Source: Panorpa germanica (taxonomy: Eukaryota > Arthropoda > Insecta > Mecoptera > Panorpidae). From it: DNA of 64,000 bases. Under the pieces are notes generated by a model. It was not told where the DNA came from, did no database searches, and was given only the letters and a program-made list of their open reading frames with translations. The position numbers and the translations under genes were made by a program. This document shows, one piece after another, positions 1-12,078 of this stretch (position 1 is its first letter; each line of letters begins with the position of its first letter). The stretch is from NCBI GenBank assembly GCA_963678705.1, contig OY783210.1:17423331-17487330 (forward strand), written 5' to 3'.

Positions 1-649
1 CGCACACTAGATTAAGACATTTGAAAACATTTTGTCCGTTTTGATATACTTTCTCGATTCTGGCTGAATAATAAGAACGAGTAGAACTGAATAGAATGAA
101 CTCTGTGTCAAATTTACGCTGAGTAGTTAGTTGTTTTGATAAATATATTTTGATTTCGCAACTTGAGGTATCCTTAAATCTAGCTATACCATGCCGTTGC
201 CACTGCAGTTGCTGTTGCCATCAGTAAACTGCAAGTTGTACAACTAAATATATGCAATAGTTAATTACTTTAGCGGTTGCATGTTTCAAAGTAAATAGGC
301 TTTTAACTTTATTTGCACTAAACGGTGTTAATTATAGAGATAAAGTAGAACAAATAAATGTTTAAAGTTTTGATGTATTTCAGCTTTATGTGATATTAAA
401 ACAAAAAATAAATTAGTATTTAACTACTGTAGAAGAATATTATAAAAGATTGTCGTGAACATTTTATTACTATTTATAATAATAACACATTAAACTAAAT
501 TGCTTTGGACGTGACTAAAACAGATTAGTCATTATTTAAGTATTGCTATATACAATAAGTTTAATGTTTGGAACTTTAAAGTAATTACAATTGACAAATA
601 CAAATAATTAGAAATTCACTCTCATGCGGTCGCTATCCTAATAATAATG
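1..649. other. Non-coding stretch, no gene seen
   Basis: A+T-rich sequence without a credible reading frame. The only compositional feature is a short GTTGCC/GTTGCT-type hexamer run at about 191-220, which reads as GCAAC repeats on the minus strand. It contains an 18-codon ATG frame, but this is low-complexity and not convincing. Confidence 0.6.
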
Positions 650-850
650 TTGTAATCAGTTTTCTTTATTTATCTAGAAAACTATAACTTGCACAAAAAT
701 TTTGTAAAGAGCTTTTTTGTAGATAATAAAATTATCTACAACTTTTACTAATAACTATTTGATGTAACTTTAATAATAAAAAAGTTATAAGCAAAAAATA
801 TTTTTACTATGCGAGATTTTGAGTATAAAATGTAACTTTCGGAGGTGTTT
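650..850. repeat. Interspersed repeat, copy 1 (pair with 42150-42330)
   Basis: The stretch around 670-810 matches the one at about 42180-42310 in the same orientation. Shared blocks include a TTTTGTAAAGAGCTTTTTTGTAGATAATA-type segment, an ATCTACAACTTTTA-type segment and the closing AAAAAAGTTATAAGCAAAAA. The similarity is seen by eye, is interrupted by small indels and has no clear terminal repeats, so the element class is unknown. It is non-coding. Confidence 0.55.
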
Positions 851-3091
851 GTTAAAAAAACTTATTGACAAACAAGTGAATATAACACTAGTCCACACGT
901 CAGACAAAAAGTTACAAAATAAGTTAATATTACCGAAAAGTAATTCATATTCCAAGTGCGTACTTCACAAGAAACGAAACAATAGTTTTGATGTAATAGA
1001 TAAGTATATTTATACATACATATTTTATGATCGTATATGTACTGCACATCAATTAATAACGTAATTGCAATTTAATCATTCCGTAAACCTCCGAAGTCAA
1101 CCGAACATTCAATGATTAGATTCCAACCGTGTAAATGATTACACCATTTACGGTATGCAATGAGTTTTGTTTAATAAGTTTTCATTTGTTATCAATGTAT
1201 AATCATATTGTTAATTACGATGCACAATACAAAATGAACTATCTTACACCTCTCAGAAGCATGTACCTTGTAACGAACCTACCACAACGCCATCCTGCCA
1301 TTTGGTTTTACCTGTATCTATACCTGTACGCTGTACCTATCGACATCGCATGATGTATGTACTCAGAGTGTAAAGTTATTATTAACAGATATATTTAAGC
1401 CGTGCTTAAACTGAATAATTCATTTTTAGACGGTGTATTCATATATTTTCTGTTTAATATTTTGTTATTCATTTTACTCAATCGTTTTTAAGGTAATTGT
1501 TACGAATTAGTGTCGTTGTCTCCTGGTTTTACTTGTAAGTAAAGCGAGAAAGCGTAGTGCAGACTTAAAAGAGTTTTCACTTAAATTACCCAACGTGTGA
1601 ACACTATATTTTTCGAGTCATGGTGTGTACACTGGGTCTTTGAGGGTATTGGGAATCTGAAAAAATTCTGGATTACTTCTTGAAGTGTCTACTACATGGT
1701 CCAGAAGTTGCCAAAGTACAAAGTTTAAAACCGTTGTTAATAAAAATTCACAAATAGTGACAAACGCGGAAAAAACGGAAATAACTTTATGACAAACAAA
1801 TATTACGAAAAACGGTTTTAGACTTTTTTATCTTAGATTAAAGACTTTTTATCTTAGAACTTCTTGTGACTTACTTAATTCTAATTTTAAACTTACAATT
1901 ATTTTGTAAACTGAGAATTATTCTACTTTCCAGCTAGACAATATTAATTCTAAATTCAACAATAAATTCATTTATTCTAAATTTATAATTCTAAAATTTA
2001 GAATTTAAATTAAATAAAACTTAAAAATAATGAAACATACTAAAATATACAAAGTAAGTTAATTCTTCCAGTGTATGTAGATCTTTTCATTACCTAAAGC
2101 ATAATATGAAGATTAATTAGAATTTAGATTTACTGCATAAACCGTAGAGGTTAGAATATTAACAATGTAACAGGAATTCAAGCACAAAGTACAAAGTGTA
2201 TGAACTGTTTAATATGTTACTGAAGAAACATGAGAATTTTAATAAGTCAATTAACAGAAAGCTTTTCACAATGTCGCTATATGTACTTACACGTTAATTA
2301 AGAGCTGATTCAACTCTTGTTAATTATTAAATACTATTAATTTATTCATTTACAAGATATGACATTCAATTAATTTACTTCTAGAATTTTAATTTTTTGT
2401 CAAATGATGTTTATATTTACATGATGTTTACTCGATTGAAAACAGAGATCGGAATTCGCTTTTATTTCTTATATACTCGCTAATATTTGTAACTTTTCAC
2501 ATAACGGTTAATAACGTTATGAAATAGACAAATATTTGACCGTAGTAAAGTTCTCTCGCTCAGGCTCCAAAAAGTGACATTGTTTGGTAAAAGCGTTGTT
2601 GGCGGTGTTGCCAAATGTACAAACTTGTATTAATTAAGCGATTTACGCCATATGTCATAGAACTTACCTTAAATAGTACATATATTATAATTCTAATTAG
2701 ATTATTAGACGCCAAAACATCAGATGATATACTAGATAAACGAATAAATGAAATTTAAAATATTCGAAAGCAAAATTTGGACTGCTATATATTGTTTCTT
2801 ACACACACAACTTTTAATATTACAAATACACTCTGTTCTATCATCAATAATACAGTTGCAGCAGAGACAGAATCAAAATCTATCGACTGTTCGATTCGAG
2901 TACGTATTGTTTCTGTCAATGTATCAACCCTTATCTCGGTGCTTGTTACTCTTCCTTAACCCCATGCAACATCCCTTAAATAGAATTATTTATATCAATC
3001 CAACAGTTCTATAGATTTATACGTATCGGTGTACATAATCCGAACATTCTTCTTGATTTTATCTCATGAGGATTTTCACTAGTACAATACA
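851..3091. other. Non-coding stretch, no gene seen
   Basis: A+T-rich sequence. Several frames of 60-90 codons are open on both strands (for example 1135-1353 and 2748-3014), but they have no recognisable domain, are rich in Asn, Ile, Leu and Tyr as expected of chance frames in such DNA, and have no supporting splice context. Confidence 0.6.
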
Positions 3092-3125
3092 TCCTGGTCC
3101 TGGTCCTAGTTCTAGTCCTGGCCCT
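3092..3125 (+). repeat. Short degenerate hexanucleotide repeat (CCTGGT)n
   Basis: Five to six imperfect copies of a CCTGGT/CCTAGT hexamer stand in A+T-rich surroundings. Only direct repetition is seen; no function is implied. Confidence 0.7.
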
Positions 3126-3599
3126 ACCGACTATCGATATTTATATCAATTTGAAGTCGTCGTAAAGTCATAGGGGTGGCAATGCATCAAATTACCGAAT
3201 TTCCGGGTGGATGTAACCCTAGGTTTTGGTTAGAACGTATTAATGTTAGGGGTAGTATATTTTGTAATGGTGTTGTATGCTAATAACCTAGCATTCACTG
3301 CAGGGATACTCTTACTTATATATATTTAATGTTTTCATTAGAGCTTTGATATAGTACGTTTCATAATCTAATAGTATCTTAATAAAATAATCTACTAGTA
3401 GATCAAGAAAAGTGTACATCTTTTAGACTAGAATTGAAATCACTTTTTTCCTGATTTCTTTATTTTAATAGAAAAGCACTACAGAGATGTTGTCTGGGAA
3501 TAATTTAAGATCATCTCTGTATACCAAGTTTCTACTTATTGTATATTGTTATAATTATTTTAACGCTCCAATTACTCTTCATCTTACTTTAACACAATT

Positions 3600-4185
3600 T
3601 AACAATGCACTAAACCAAAATATTCTTAAAAATACTCTTTTGTCTTTCTCTAGTTTTACCTTTAGCTTTCTCCCTTACTATTCTGGATTATTAAGTATCT
3701 TCTCGTGTACCTATCTCTTCTTGTCTTCTACCCTTTCTTGTTTCATTCCCGCTGTATCTTTGTCGTCATTCTTATCTTTTCTTAGCAACGTCCTGCTAAC
3801 AAATTCTCTATTTTCTTTTCACGCATTTTGACCTGTACTACTTTGACCATGTCATATTCCGTTTGTCCTAATCTTTCTGTTCATCCTTGCCTCCCAACTT
3901 TTATTGTCTTACACTTTCTAATTCCTTCATCCTTCACTTTCTTGCACTACTTTGCTCTGCTTTTCATTTCCTCTCCTCTCCTTTGCATCCTCCGCTATCA
4001 CTCCTATTCCTCTTTGCTTATAGCATTTGCTTTTTCTGCTCCTTTCTGTCTTCATTTCATCTCTCTTTCCTCGCATACTTTCCTGTACCCTACCCTCACA
4101 TCTTTTCTTTCGTCTCCCTCTCTTTCCTCGCTAATCTCTTCCTTCCATTGCACCTCTCTTTCTTTCCTTGTTTGATTCCTAGTCT
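3600..4185 (-). repeat. Purine-rich (minus strand) tract, possible old LINE tail
   Basis: This block is almost pure pyrimidine on the plus strand, so purine-rich on the minus strand, with many GGAAAGA/GAGGAAAG words. The 3' parts of the LINE tails at 12.1-12.7 and 39.0-39.6 kb have the same composition. It lacks a clear copy of their cysteine motif or of the terminal GCCGAAAGGC hairpin, so the assignment is by composition only. The overlapping Ser/Leu/Phe-rich open frames at 3487-4189 are products of the pyrimidine bias and are not called as genes. Confidence 0.35.
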
Positions 4186-4189
4186 ATAG

Positions 4190-5562
4190 AGATTTTTCAG
4201 ACTATAGAAAATGTTGATATCACTTTCACATGAGTGTGAACCGTACTATAATAATATTTTTACAATAGGGGTTTCGAGCTTAGCAGGGGTTATGATATAT
4301 GTATACAAATTAATTTATATTTGTTACTTTTGTATGAATCATATAGTTAGTATAAAGACCGCTTGCGGTTATACTGTATAAACACATAATTAAAAATTTA
4401 AAAAGCTAATATAACGTCTCATTTGAAAATCTAGATTTCAGGGGGTTTCAAATTTATGTTGCAGAATGAAGGCTTTATTTAAATTAAAAGGAATAGTTTT
4501 AATTTTCTAAAATAATAAATTACATCTATAAACATTTAGAATGATTATAACTTTTTTTATAGTTAGTTATAGAAAATAATATAAAAGTTATAAGAAATGG
4601 CAACGCAATTTTTAAATTGCGACTGAGTTTTACATCGGTGAATAACTTTTTTGAAATAATTGGATTCAAAGCAGATGTCAAATCTATTCAGTAACAATTT
4701 TCCATTACAATTTTAATAATATAGTGTCAAGCTGTCTTAAAATACCGCTGGCTAGGTGCAATTTGTGCTTTTTAAAGGAGCTGCGTTTCCGGCAAGTGGG
4801 TTGTAGTTGAAAGGCGCTTAAATTTCAAGGGCAGAATGTCCTTTAGACAATTAGATTGATGCTTTTAATTTAATGAACAATACTGAAGATAAATTGATAA
4901 TATTTCCCACTACTGAATTCTATATCATTATTTTAAATAAAATATAACCATACCTAATGAATATAAAAGTTTCAAATAGACCTGTTAACGTATTAACAAA
5001 TCTACCCTTACTTGAAATCACTTTTATGACTTCCCTCCCCTATAAGCAATCTACAAACCCTGTATTAATATAAAACTCTCTTGGATTAATATTAAAAGTC
5101 TGACTACTACTTAGAAGATTGAAATAGTAAAATGTGTGAAATTAATTTAAGGTTTAAAACTGCAGGAACTTTTTAATAAAACCAACAGGAGGTCCCCTTT
5201 ATGTGAGTAGATGTTTGAAGGGTGACTACAAAGTAACTGGTCATAGAAGTTTTATATAATATTTTTATTTTTAATATTACGTTGCTTAAACTTTATTAGC
5301 GGCTATCTCAATTTCTAGTAATTTTTAGGAGAGCATTAAAACTCTTTCATTTTCATCATTCTTTCATTAATAAATTACAAAACTGCTAAAATTAATATCT
5401 GTTTTTAATTTGTTAATTTAACAATTGTCTTTTGAAGTGAAAAAGATAGTTTTATTGCTCTCCTGAAAAATTTAAAGAAATTGTGATAGCCATTATATAC
5501 ATAATGTTACCTAATATACAATAATTTGTCACCTGTTTTACCCCTGTTTTGCATATAAACAT
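4190..5562. other. Non-coding stretch, no gene seen
   Basis: A+T-rich DNA with no coding frame, RNA gene or repeat that I could relate to another part of the window. Confidence 0.6.
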
Positions 5563-5816
5563 CCCAGTAAACAATTTGGTGAAGTGCCCTATTTAGTGAC
5601 GTTTCTCTCACTATTTCACTTCAATTATAGTTTGCATCAACTTTATCTTCATTTGTATTCCGACAGGTGGAGTAATTTCGCCATCTGTAGCCGATAAAGT
5701 AGACATTTTATATGAAAAAATGTGAGAAACTGAACTATAAATGAACTCTTTTATGACAAAAAAATCATGACGCATCTTCAATATGATGTCAAAGTGACTC
5801 CAAAATGTTTACTGGG
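5563..5816 (+). mobile_element. MITE family A, copy 1 (254 bp)
   Basis: A non-autonomous element bounded by terminal inverted repeats CCCAGTAAACA (5563-5573) and TGTTTACTGGG (5806-5816). The inverted similarity continues imperfectly to about 17 bp with TTTGG. Its whole length is similar to 33808-34053, where it lies in the opposite orientation. It has no coding capacity. I could not identify a matching target-site duplication, so the transposase family that mobilised it is not assigned. Confidence 0.8.
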
Positions 5817-6405
5817 CTACTTATAAAACTTCTTAAGAACCCCTTCTTAAAAACCTGTTCAAATAGCCTTAGTCAAAGCCTTATTTAACTTTACTTCTTA
5901 TGCGAGAAAATGTAACGGTCGTTACTGTATCTCCTATTACAAAATTTAAAAATATTAGCGCATGAAAAATATCTTCAAGATAATATAATTTGGAGTCACC
6001 CTATAATTCTACATATAAATGTTTGAAATTTGTTATTTCATTTTTCCTGTGCATATTTTTCTGATTTGCATTTTCAAGTTTTACTTTTATAGTTCCTTTA
6101 GGAATTCAAGTTTTTCCCCAGATAAAGACAGTAGTTGTTTATTATGGAACATTATAAACTTTTCACCAAAAGGTAAATCGTTTATTATACGAGTATTTTT
6201 ATATGGTGGCTACAATATGCAGCCTTATTTGTTTTCATTAAAATTTAATTGAGATAAATGCTACATGCATTTATATATATATTTCCGGGAGGTCAGAATG
6301 AACAAGCCCATCGGTTAATTTAATTAACATAAAGATATAAAAAGAAAACAAATAAAAATTACTCGTTCTATATATAGACAAACTGTACTTGCGTAAAAAT
6401 TATGG
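5817..6405. other. Non-coding stretch, no gene seen
   Basis: A+T-rich DNA. The open frame at 6019-6252 is Phe/Tyr/Ile-rich and shows no domain. Confidence 0.6.
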
Positions 6406-6409
6406 TTAA

Positions 6410-6690
6410 AGAGCACAAGGCCCCGATCAGGCGTTGTCAAGGTTTGCCTTATGAGGGTGTACCCGATAGGGTCCAATCCGATACTCATAATAGACTTGTT
6501 CATCTAATGAGATATCGTATAAGGCTCCGATCGAGTAGCACTGAGATTAACCTAACAAGAGCTTGTCCAGCAGAGGGCATTCATGGGGTATTCATAAGGC
6601 TTGCTCATGAATTATACAAGGATCTGATCGGGCAGTTCTAAGACTAGCCTGATTTTAAATAAATTACATCGCTTGCCGGCGACTTACGAG
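6410..6690 (+). repeat. Degenerate ~97-bp tandem repeat
   Basis: A core resembling ATAAGGCTCCGATCGAG recurs at about 6416, 6514 and 6612, spaced 97-98 bp. Around each core, flanking words such as CTTGTTCATCTAATGA / CTTGCTCATGAATTA also recur. The block is richer in G+C than its surroundings. A 79-codon open frame (6402-6641) runs through it, but its sequence simply follows the repeat and has no recognised domain. It could be an old satellite fragment or part of a larger transposon. Confidence 0.55.
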
Positions 6691-9689
6691 GAGTTGAGGC
6701 AAGCCTGAAAAGACTCTAAAAAAATGTGCTCAATTAGCAAACAAATAGCACAAACATTCTCATTTGAAAATGCAACTTGTACGTAACTTTTACATTATGA
6801 AATTTACATTGTAATAAAGAGTAAATGTGTACTATAGTACAAGTAATTAGAAGGGAAAAGGGGGTTACCCAAAGCCTCTCATATTTACGGGATTTCAACT
6901 CAGAACCCAAAAGTCAATATCAGTGCCACTGGACCTTATTATTGCTGCATATAATAATATATCAGATAAGCCCTCAATGTTATCTAATGGAAATAGAAAA
7001 CTTTAAATTATTTTCGTACGTAGCTTGTGTAGCTTTTTTCTATAATTGGCAACAAAGACATTAGGGTAAGTTTTCAGTCTAGCCTGGCACTTTAATAACA
7101 ATAAAAGTTTATACTTGCAAAAAATTGTGGTATAAGAACTTATTTTTACATTTACGACGCTGTTAACTATCTGCCTACAGCAAAACCTTTGAATAGCAAA
7201 CGTATTACATGTGTTTTGCACAAAGTGTCGTTGAGAATTTAATTTATTCAAATGAACTATCCGATATATTAAAGTTAATCACATGATATACATAACACAA
7301 CATATACATACTTACAAATACATTCACAAATACAATGGTTCATTAAGTTCTTGTATATTTTTTTAATTGCCGCTTTACATTTTGTTGTAACAAATAAACT
7401 GCGGGTTACAAAGATAATGCCTGCGATCAGGTCAGCTTAAATTAGCTGGATTGCTCTGCATTAGCATTATTTTTAATGTTCATTTGCATTTTTATGGAAT
7501 CAAGCCACCTATTTACCTTTAATGTTTACTATTTGTTTGCCTGTATAAGTTTTAATAGAGATCGTATAATTTAGAAGTTAAGGGGAATTTATATATACAT
7601 AAATAAACATGTTTCTTATGCAATAGTTGGTCCATTTATATATCCTGTTAAATATGTAACAATTTCGAAAATAATAAACGAAAAAATAAATTTGAAAAGC
7701 TCAAATTTTTCTCAAACACCCTCGCCACTGGATGTAATGTTTCCAATTTAAACATTAATCATTTCTATAGTTTTATAGTGTAAGAAGCTTAATACTATAA
7801 TTATTGGATATATTTGAAAGAATGCTTATTGGGAGTTGTGCACTCTATAAGATTCATTTGGGACCCACTAGTAAGAAGATATTGAGAAGAAACAATTTTT
7901 TGCCAAGCCATTTTTATATTAAACCATTTTACCAAGATGGTGACGCACATGGATATTCCTGATGGTGGAAAACTTGCAATTTTTATTATAAGCCCATACT
8001 TTAAAACATATTCAGCAATCAGAAGTCCAGAGCATGGTAAAAGTAGAAAGTTTTCGAGCGAAAATATTGACCCACGCGGATTTTTCTTAAAATTTTATAT
8101 TTTATTCAAAGATTACCTTTTTTTACATATTTTATGCTGCGTGTGACGCCACAACGCTTCTGATCCTTCCACTTTAGAGCCGCTAATACTAAAGTGCACT
8201 TTATTAAATTTAACCAAATTAAAATATTAGCCGAATCGTTTTCGCATTATTACTTGAATAATAATGAAATTTTAAACTTTGAAGAGATCCTCATTAGTTC
8301 TTTTATTAAAACATAAGCTGTTTAAAGTTTTAAGAAGTACAGTTGTTAGTTCCTAGTTTTCTAGATTTGCCGCAAAGTAGCTTAACATAAATTCATCCAG
8401 GGAGGTGGAACATGTGTTACATTACAAACGATTTTATTTTATTATAAGTACAGTATTTTTTATAGCATATCCTACTAGATACAATTATGATTATTTAAAG
8501 CTTATTTAACATACGGATGTTACATATCACTAAGATAATGTTAACTACATATTTATTTAATGTCGGCCTATTTTCAGTCGACTATTAAAGTCGACAGAAC
8601 TCATTGTGCATAATGTTATTATAAAATTAAATAAAAAGGAATTGACAATTTAAACAATTTAAATGATTTCATTGCCAGCTACACTGTCGTCAAGTTTTAT
8701 CCTTATTTTTTAATGAATTCGATTCTATGATGTGGAAAATATTTCACATAGTCAGGCTCCTTAATTTATCAGCACGATAACTAAATGTTGACATCTTCTT
8801 TCCAATGCACTATAGCAATATAACATAGTCTGCTGTATCTGTAAAAAGCTTTGTACTTTAGCGACAATATATATATTCACAAAGTACTTATGTTGTTGCT
8901 CTATTCATGTATTCCTTTCTAGTTCAGCGTCTGTACACTGCACAGTGGAGCCGCGCGCTGCGGTTGTGATTCTAGATAACTGATAAGAACTGATTTACCT
9001 AAATACTATTCTAACATGCTAACCGCGACTACTTACTAAACGCATATGGTGTTAGTATAATAACAAGCATTTCTCTCAAGTCTTCTGTACTCGCTGCAAG
9101 TGTTTTACAAGGTAGAAATCAACATGTTCACGTTAAAAGCAAGTGCTCGATACAGACCAGCATTGGAAATAAGTTAATATCTAAAATTTTTAATCTGTTA
9201 TACATTTTTAAATATAAAAATTAACCATGCATATGCTTGTGCTTACAAAACTCTAAAAATTTGACACAAGGTTGCATTCGAATACGCGCATGTTATCTAA
9301 AATTGAATTCATTTCTTTCCCGTTGATCGTCGTCTGTGTTTGTGTGTGTGTTTTTATTAACTTTCCCATTCATTTCATATATTATGTCAGACAGTTTTAG
9401 CTAGTAAAGTATATAAATTAATCTCTTTTTAACGGCAATGAAATTTGCAAGAAAAATTTGAATTTAGTTTGCGGTAGGTTCAATTTAAATTGCAGAATGT
9501 TGGATTTGAATGCATTAACTGATATAGACTATATTTCACATTTGTACATCATCCTTATCTACATTATTTAACATTATTAGAAGTTATAAGGATTTGTTTA
9601 TATCAATTACCTATCTATAAGCATAATTAATATGGTCTGGATGTTGTGATGATTTCTGGATCATACGAATTTTATATTTCCGTCCTCAT
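6691..9689. other. Non-coding stretch, no firm gene
   Basis: About 3 kb of A+T-rich sequence. A short G+C-richer patch at 8905-8971 is discussed as a weak minus-strand exon candidate in the findings. Chance frames at 6825-7064, 7003-7251 and 7937-8146 have no recognisable domain. Confidence 0.5.
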
Positions 9690-9910
9690 CCAATGCCACA
9701 TAATGTGAACCCCCTCCCTCCTCCCCCCTCATCATATAGTGAAGTCACAGATTTGAGAAAATATAATTCTTTAATTTTATTTTGCCCTTTTCATCATGTT
9801 TATTTTCTTCTTTTCTTTTGGAGCCTATTTTAGATTAGATGTGACATCACAATGCCCATGACCCCCCCAAGTCACGCCTTGTCACACTTTGGGGGTTAAG
9901 AGATGGACCT
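9690..9910. repeat. Interspersed repeat fragment with C-rich tracts
   Basis: C-rich runs (9707-9727 and 9863-9872) alternate with a T-rich segment around 9750-9825, which resembles 23640-23720: both contain a CATGTTTA(C/T)TTTCTT-type block ending in TTTTGG. A TGACATCACAATGCCCATGA-type motif and TTGTCACACTTTGGGGG lie at its right side. This looks like the end of an old retrotransposon. The family is not assigned because no coding part remains. Confidence 0.4.
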
Positions 9911-10608
9911 TAGTCCTAGATTTAAATGGTTTTGATAAATACTGTGGTTAAACTTTCTCTATAAAACGAACCCAAAAATATACGATAAAACGTTTTTCAG
10001 TTAAAACGTACTCATTCAAATCGATACACATAATTATCAACCGAAACTACATTTGCATTGAATTCTATGACTATGAAGGCAGTAGATATATAATCCGTAC
10101 GAACATTGCAACTAAATCACATGAATGCACTTTTACCAATTATGTACAAAATACGAGTTCAATATTCATTATACGTTGCATATTTTTTACAATTTTCATG
10201 AAATAAAATTGCAGCACTGATTGAGCAGCCAATTACTCGAACTTGGTCATATAAAACTAATTACTCGTACATCGCACAGTCCCTAATAATGCAGCGAATA
10301 ATGGTCTAATTGAATAGGAATATGCATATATTTTTAATTTTATATCTATAAAGCATAGATTTTAACCAATACGCAAAGTGCTACAGACCACCACTATATT
10401 TTAATTATAGCCAGGGGCGTATTAAGCTTTCAGAGACCATTAGCTAAAAAATCTGTTTTTTATTTAATTTATTTAACATCGGTTTATTCTCGATGCTGAG
10501 TCCTTTCACCAACGAACCTACTACGTCAGCAGTTTTATGATGTTCTGACTTCATATATGTAGACTATACGCTGCGTAATAAGTTTATGGTTATGTATGTA
10601 CGTATTCA
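9911..10608. other. Non-coding stretch, no gene seen
   Basis: A+T-rich sequence without recognisable coding potential or repeats shared within the window. Confidence 0.6.
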
Positions 10609-11209
10609 ATGGGCTTGTGTCCTCATTTTTTAGTGGTCGATTTTTCAATTGTTGATTGAAATTGATGTTAATAAATGTGTATTGGCGTGTCTATTTTATT
10701 AAATATCTAAATATTGACAGAAATATAGCAATTAAAAGTTTGAATTGTAAAAGTTGAATTAGAATTGGTCGGCCATATTTGCATGACGTAAAATGCATTT
10801 TAACGTCAGTGCTGTTGTAATGTTTTTTAGCTGTTTGTAGTCAAATAATCAAGTCAAGGCAAAGAATAATAAGTTTTTATTTTATTTAACCCTGCTAAGG
10901 CAGACATAATATTGGAATTTTATTGTTCCTTGAAATAGCTGTAAATAATATTTGATATTTTGATATAGAAATACATATAGCAGAGATTTATGAGCTGTAA
11001 GGTTGGTAACCTTACACAAGGATTGTGATGTCACATGCACTTGGAATGTGTATAACATTGAATGCTTTAATAATTAAAGAAACAAAATGACTTTTTTAAT
11101 TGTTAATATCTCTTAGCATATAAGGAGTTATTAAAAAAATAATTGAACATTTGAGGTTCTAGTAACCCACTTTATCAATATATAGTACATTTTTAGAAAA
11201 ATTAAGACC
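10609..11209 (-). mobile_element. MITE family B, copy 1, right end lost
   Basis: It starts with the terminal repeat ATGGGCTTGTGTCCT (10609-10623) and matches the complete copy at 45555-46155, which lies in the opposite orientation, almost end to end. Shared interior blocks include the CTTGACTT/AAGTCAAG region, the GATTGTGATGTCACATGCA block and the TAATTGTTAATATCTCTTA block. The match runs to the ATTAAGACC at about 11209. There the expected terminal AGGACACAAGCCCAT is missing and a SINE-like piece begins. It is non-coding; the mobilising transposase is unknown. Confidence 0.8.
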
Positions 11210-11210
11210 A

Positions 11211-11275
11211 ATTAACCAAACCCAGAAAATATACCTCTGGTCTCAGGATCGAATCCTAAGACACTCCACATAATA
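11211..11275 (-). repeat. tRNA-derived SINE-like fragment
   Basis: Read on the minus strand, the segment contains GATTCGATCCTGAGACC, a good match to an RNA polymerase III B-box, followed by an AGAGGTATATTTTCTGGGTTTGG tail. The tail is shared, in the opposite orientation, with 38195-38275. It directly abuts the broken right end of the family-B MITE. No intact tRNA cloverleaf could be drawn, so this is a fragment, not a tRNA gene. Confidence 0.45.
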
Positions 11276-11940
11276 TATAGCAAATATTCGTACACGAATG
11301 AACACAAAACGAGTAGTTACGTAACACTCAAGTAGCAAATATATTTAGATTTAAATGATAACACGTTTAGACGTGTCTGGATTATTATTATATTATACGA
11401 ATACATTAAACCTCGCTCCATATGTGTGTATGTATGTATATGGTCACATGACCACTCTATATACAGCTAATCTAGTCTCTAATGCGGCACATGTAGGAGA
11501 ACACGCCATAAACTAACCAAAGTACTTGTATATTTGCCAAATGCCATATACCATATGCCATATAGTATAACAAGCACAAGAATAGAAAATACATTACCCT
11601 TGGGACATAATAAACTGAGATGTAGACCTTAAGGGAAGGTATTATACTGAAACAACTGTGTATTCTTGATAACAAGACAGAGATGTACTTTGTTTACAGC
11701 GGTTTCATGTTATATAATGAGCTACTTACATAATAATCTAATGTAAAGTAAGGTACTTCTATTAGTTATTTGAAAAATGTTGTATATGTAAAGTACCAAA
11801 AAAATACCAACAAAAGTCGGAATAAAAACTAATGCAAGAATTGTGAAAAGAATGTCTAAGTCTAGCGTTAAGCATAAATGCTTTTAGCCATTGTGCCAAT
11901 GTCTTTTACTTATTATATATAAATGATTTAATTCACTTAC
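11276..11940. other. Non-coding stretch, putative intron
   Basis: A+T-rich. It holds a short TGTATG repeat near 11425 and a chance minus frame (11472-11675). On the minus strand it lies just downstream of a strong splice donor at 11940, so it would be the start of an intron. Confidence 0.5.
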
Positions 11941-12013
11941 CCAGGTAGAAGATTGTCTTGCAGCTTGTCGGTTCCAAGGTTAATTTCCTCCCGCTCAGTA
12001 GTGGGATCCAACT
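11941..12013 (-). CDS. Putative internal coding exon (73 nt), gene unknown
   Basis: On the minus strand a pyrimidine-rich tract ending TTCTTTGCAG (acceptor at 12014-12016) is followed by 73 nt and a consensus donor GG|GTAAGTG (from 11940). The exon is clearly richer in G+C than its surroundings. Entering with one base from the previous exon, it reads LDPTTEREEINLGTDKLQDN followed by LLPG, with no stop. It leaves in phase 2. The entry phase fits the 49-nt putative exon at 43219-43267, giving a Glu codon across the junction. The peptide is acidic and hydrophilic, with no membrane segment. I do not recognise the protein. Against it: shorter, decayed look-alikes of part of this stretch occur at about 39745-39785 and 31893-31930, so a transposon-derived (exonised) origin remains possible. 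Confidence 0.6.
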
Positions 12014-12078
12014 CTGCAAAGAACGAAAAAATTACCATGATCAGAAGTGGGCGAGAAAATAATTTTTAAATATGGAAA
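12014..12078. other. Splice acceptor and flank of the minus-strand exon
   Basis: Minus-strand intron end: TTTTTTCGTTCTTTGCAG-type polypyrimidine tract and acceptor. The segment then joins the left edge of the LINE tail. Confidence 0.5.

Noticed and set aside
191..244. Small ATG frame MPLPLQLLLPS with signal-peptide look
   Set aside because: It is 18 codons long, derived from a GTTGCC simple repeat, and has no partner exon.
3487..4189. Overlapping Ser/Leu/Phe-rich frames of 100-115 codons
   Set aside because: They are open in several frames at once because the DNA is almost pure pyrimidine. Composition, not coding, explains them.
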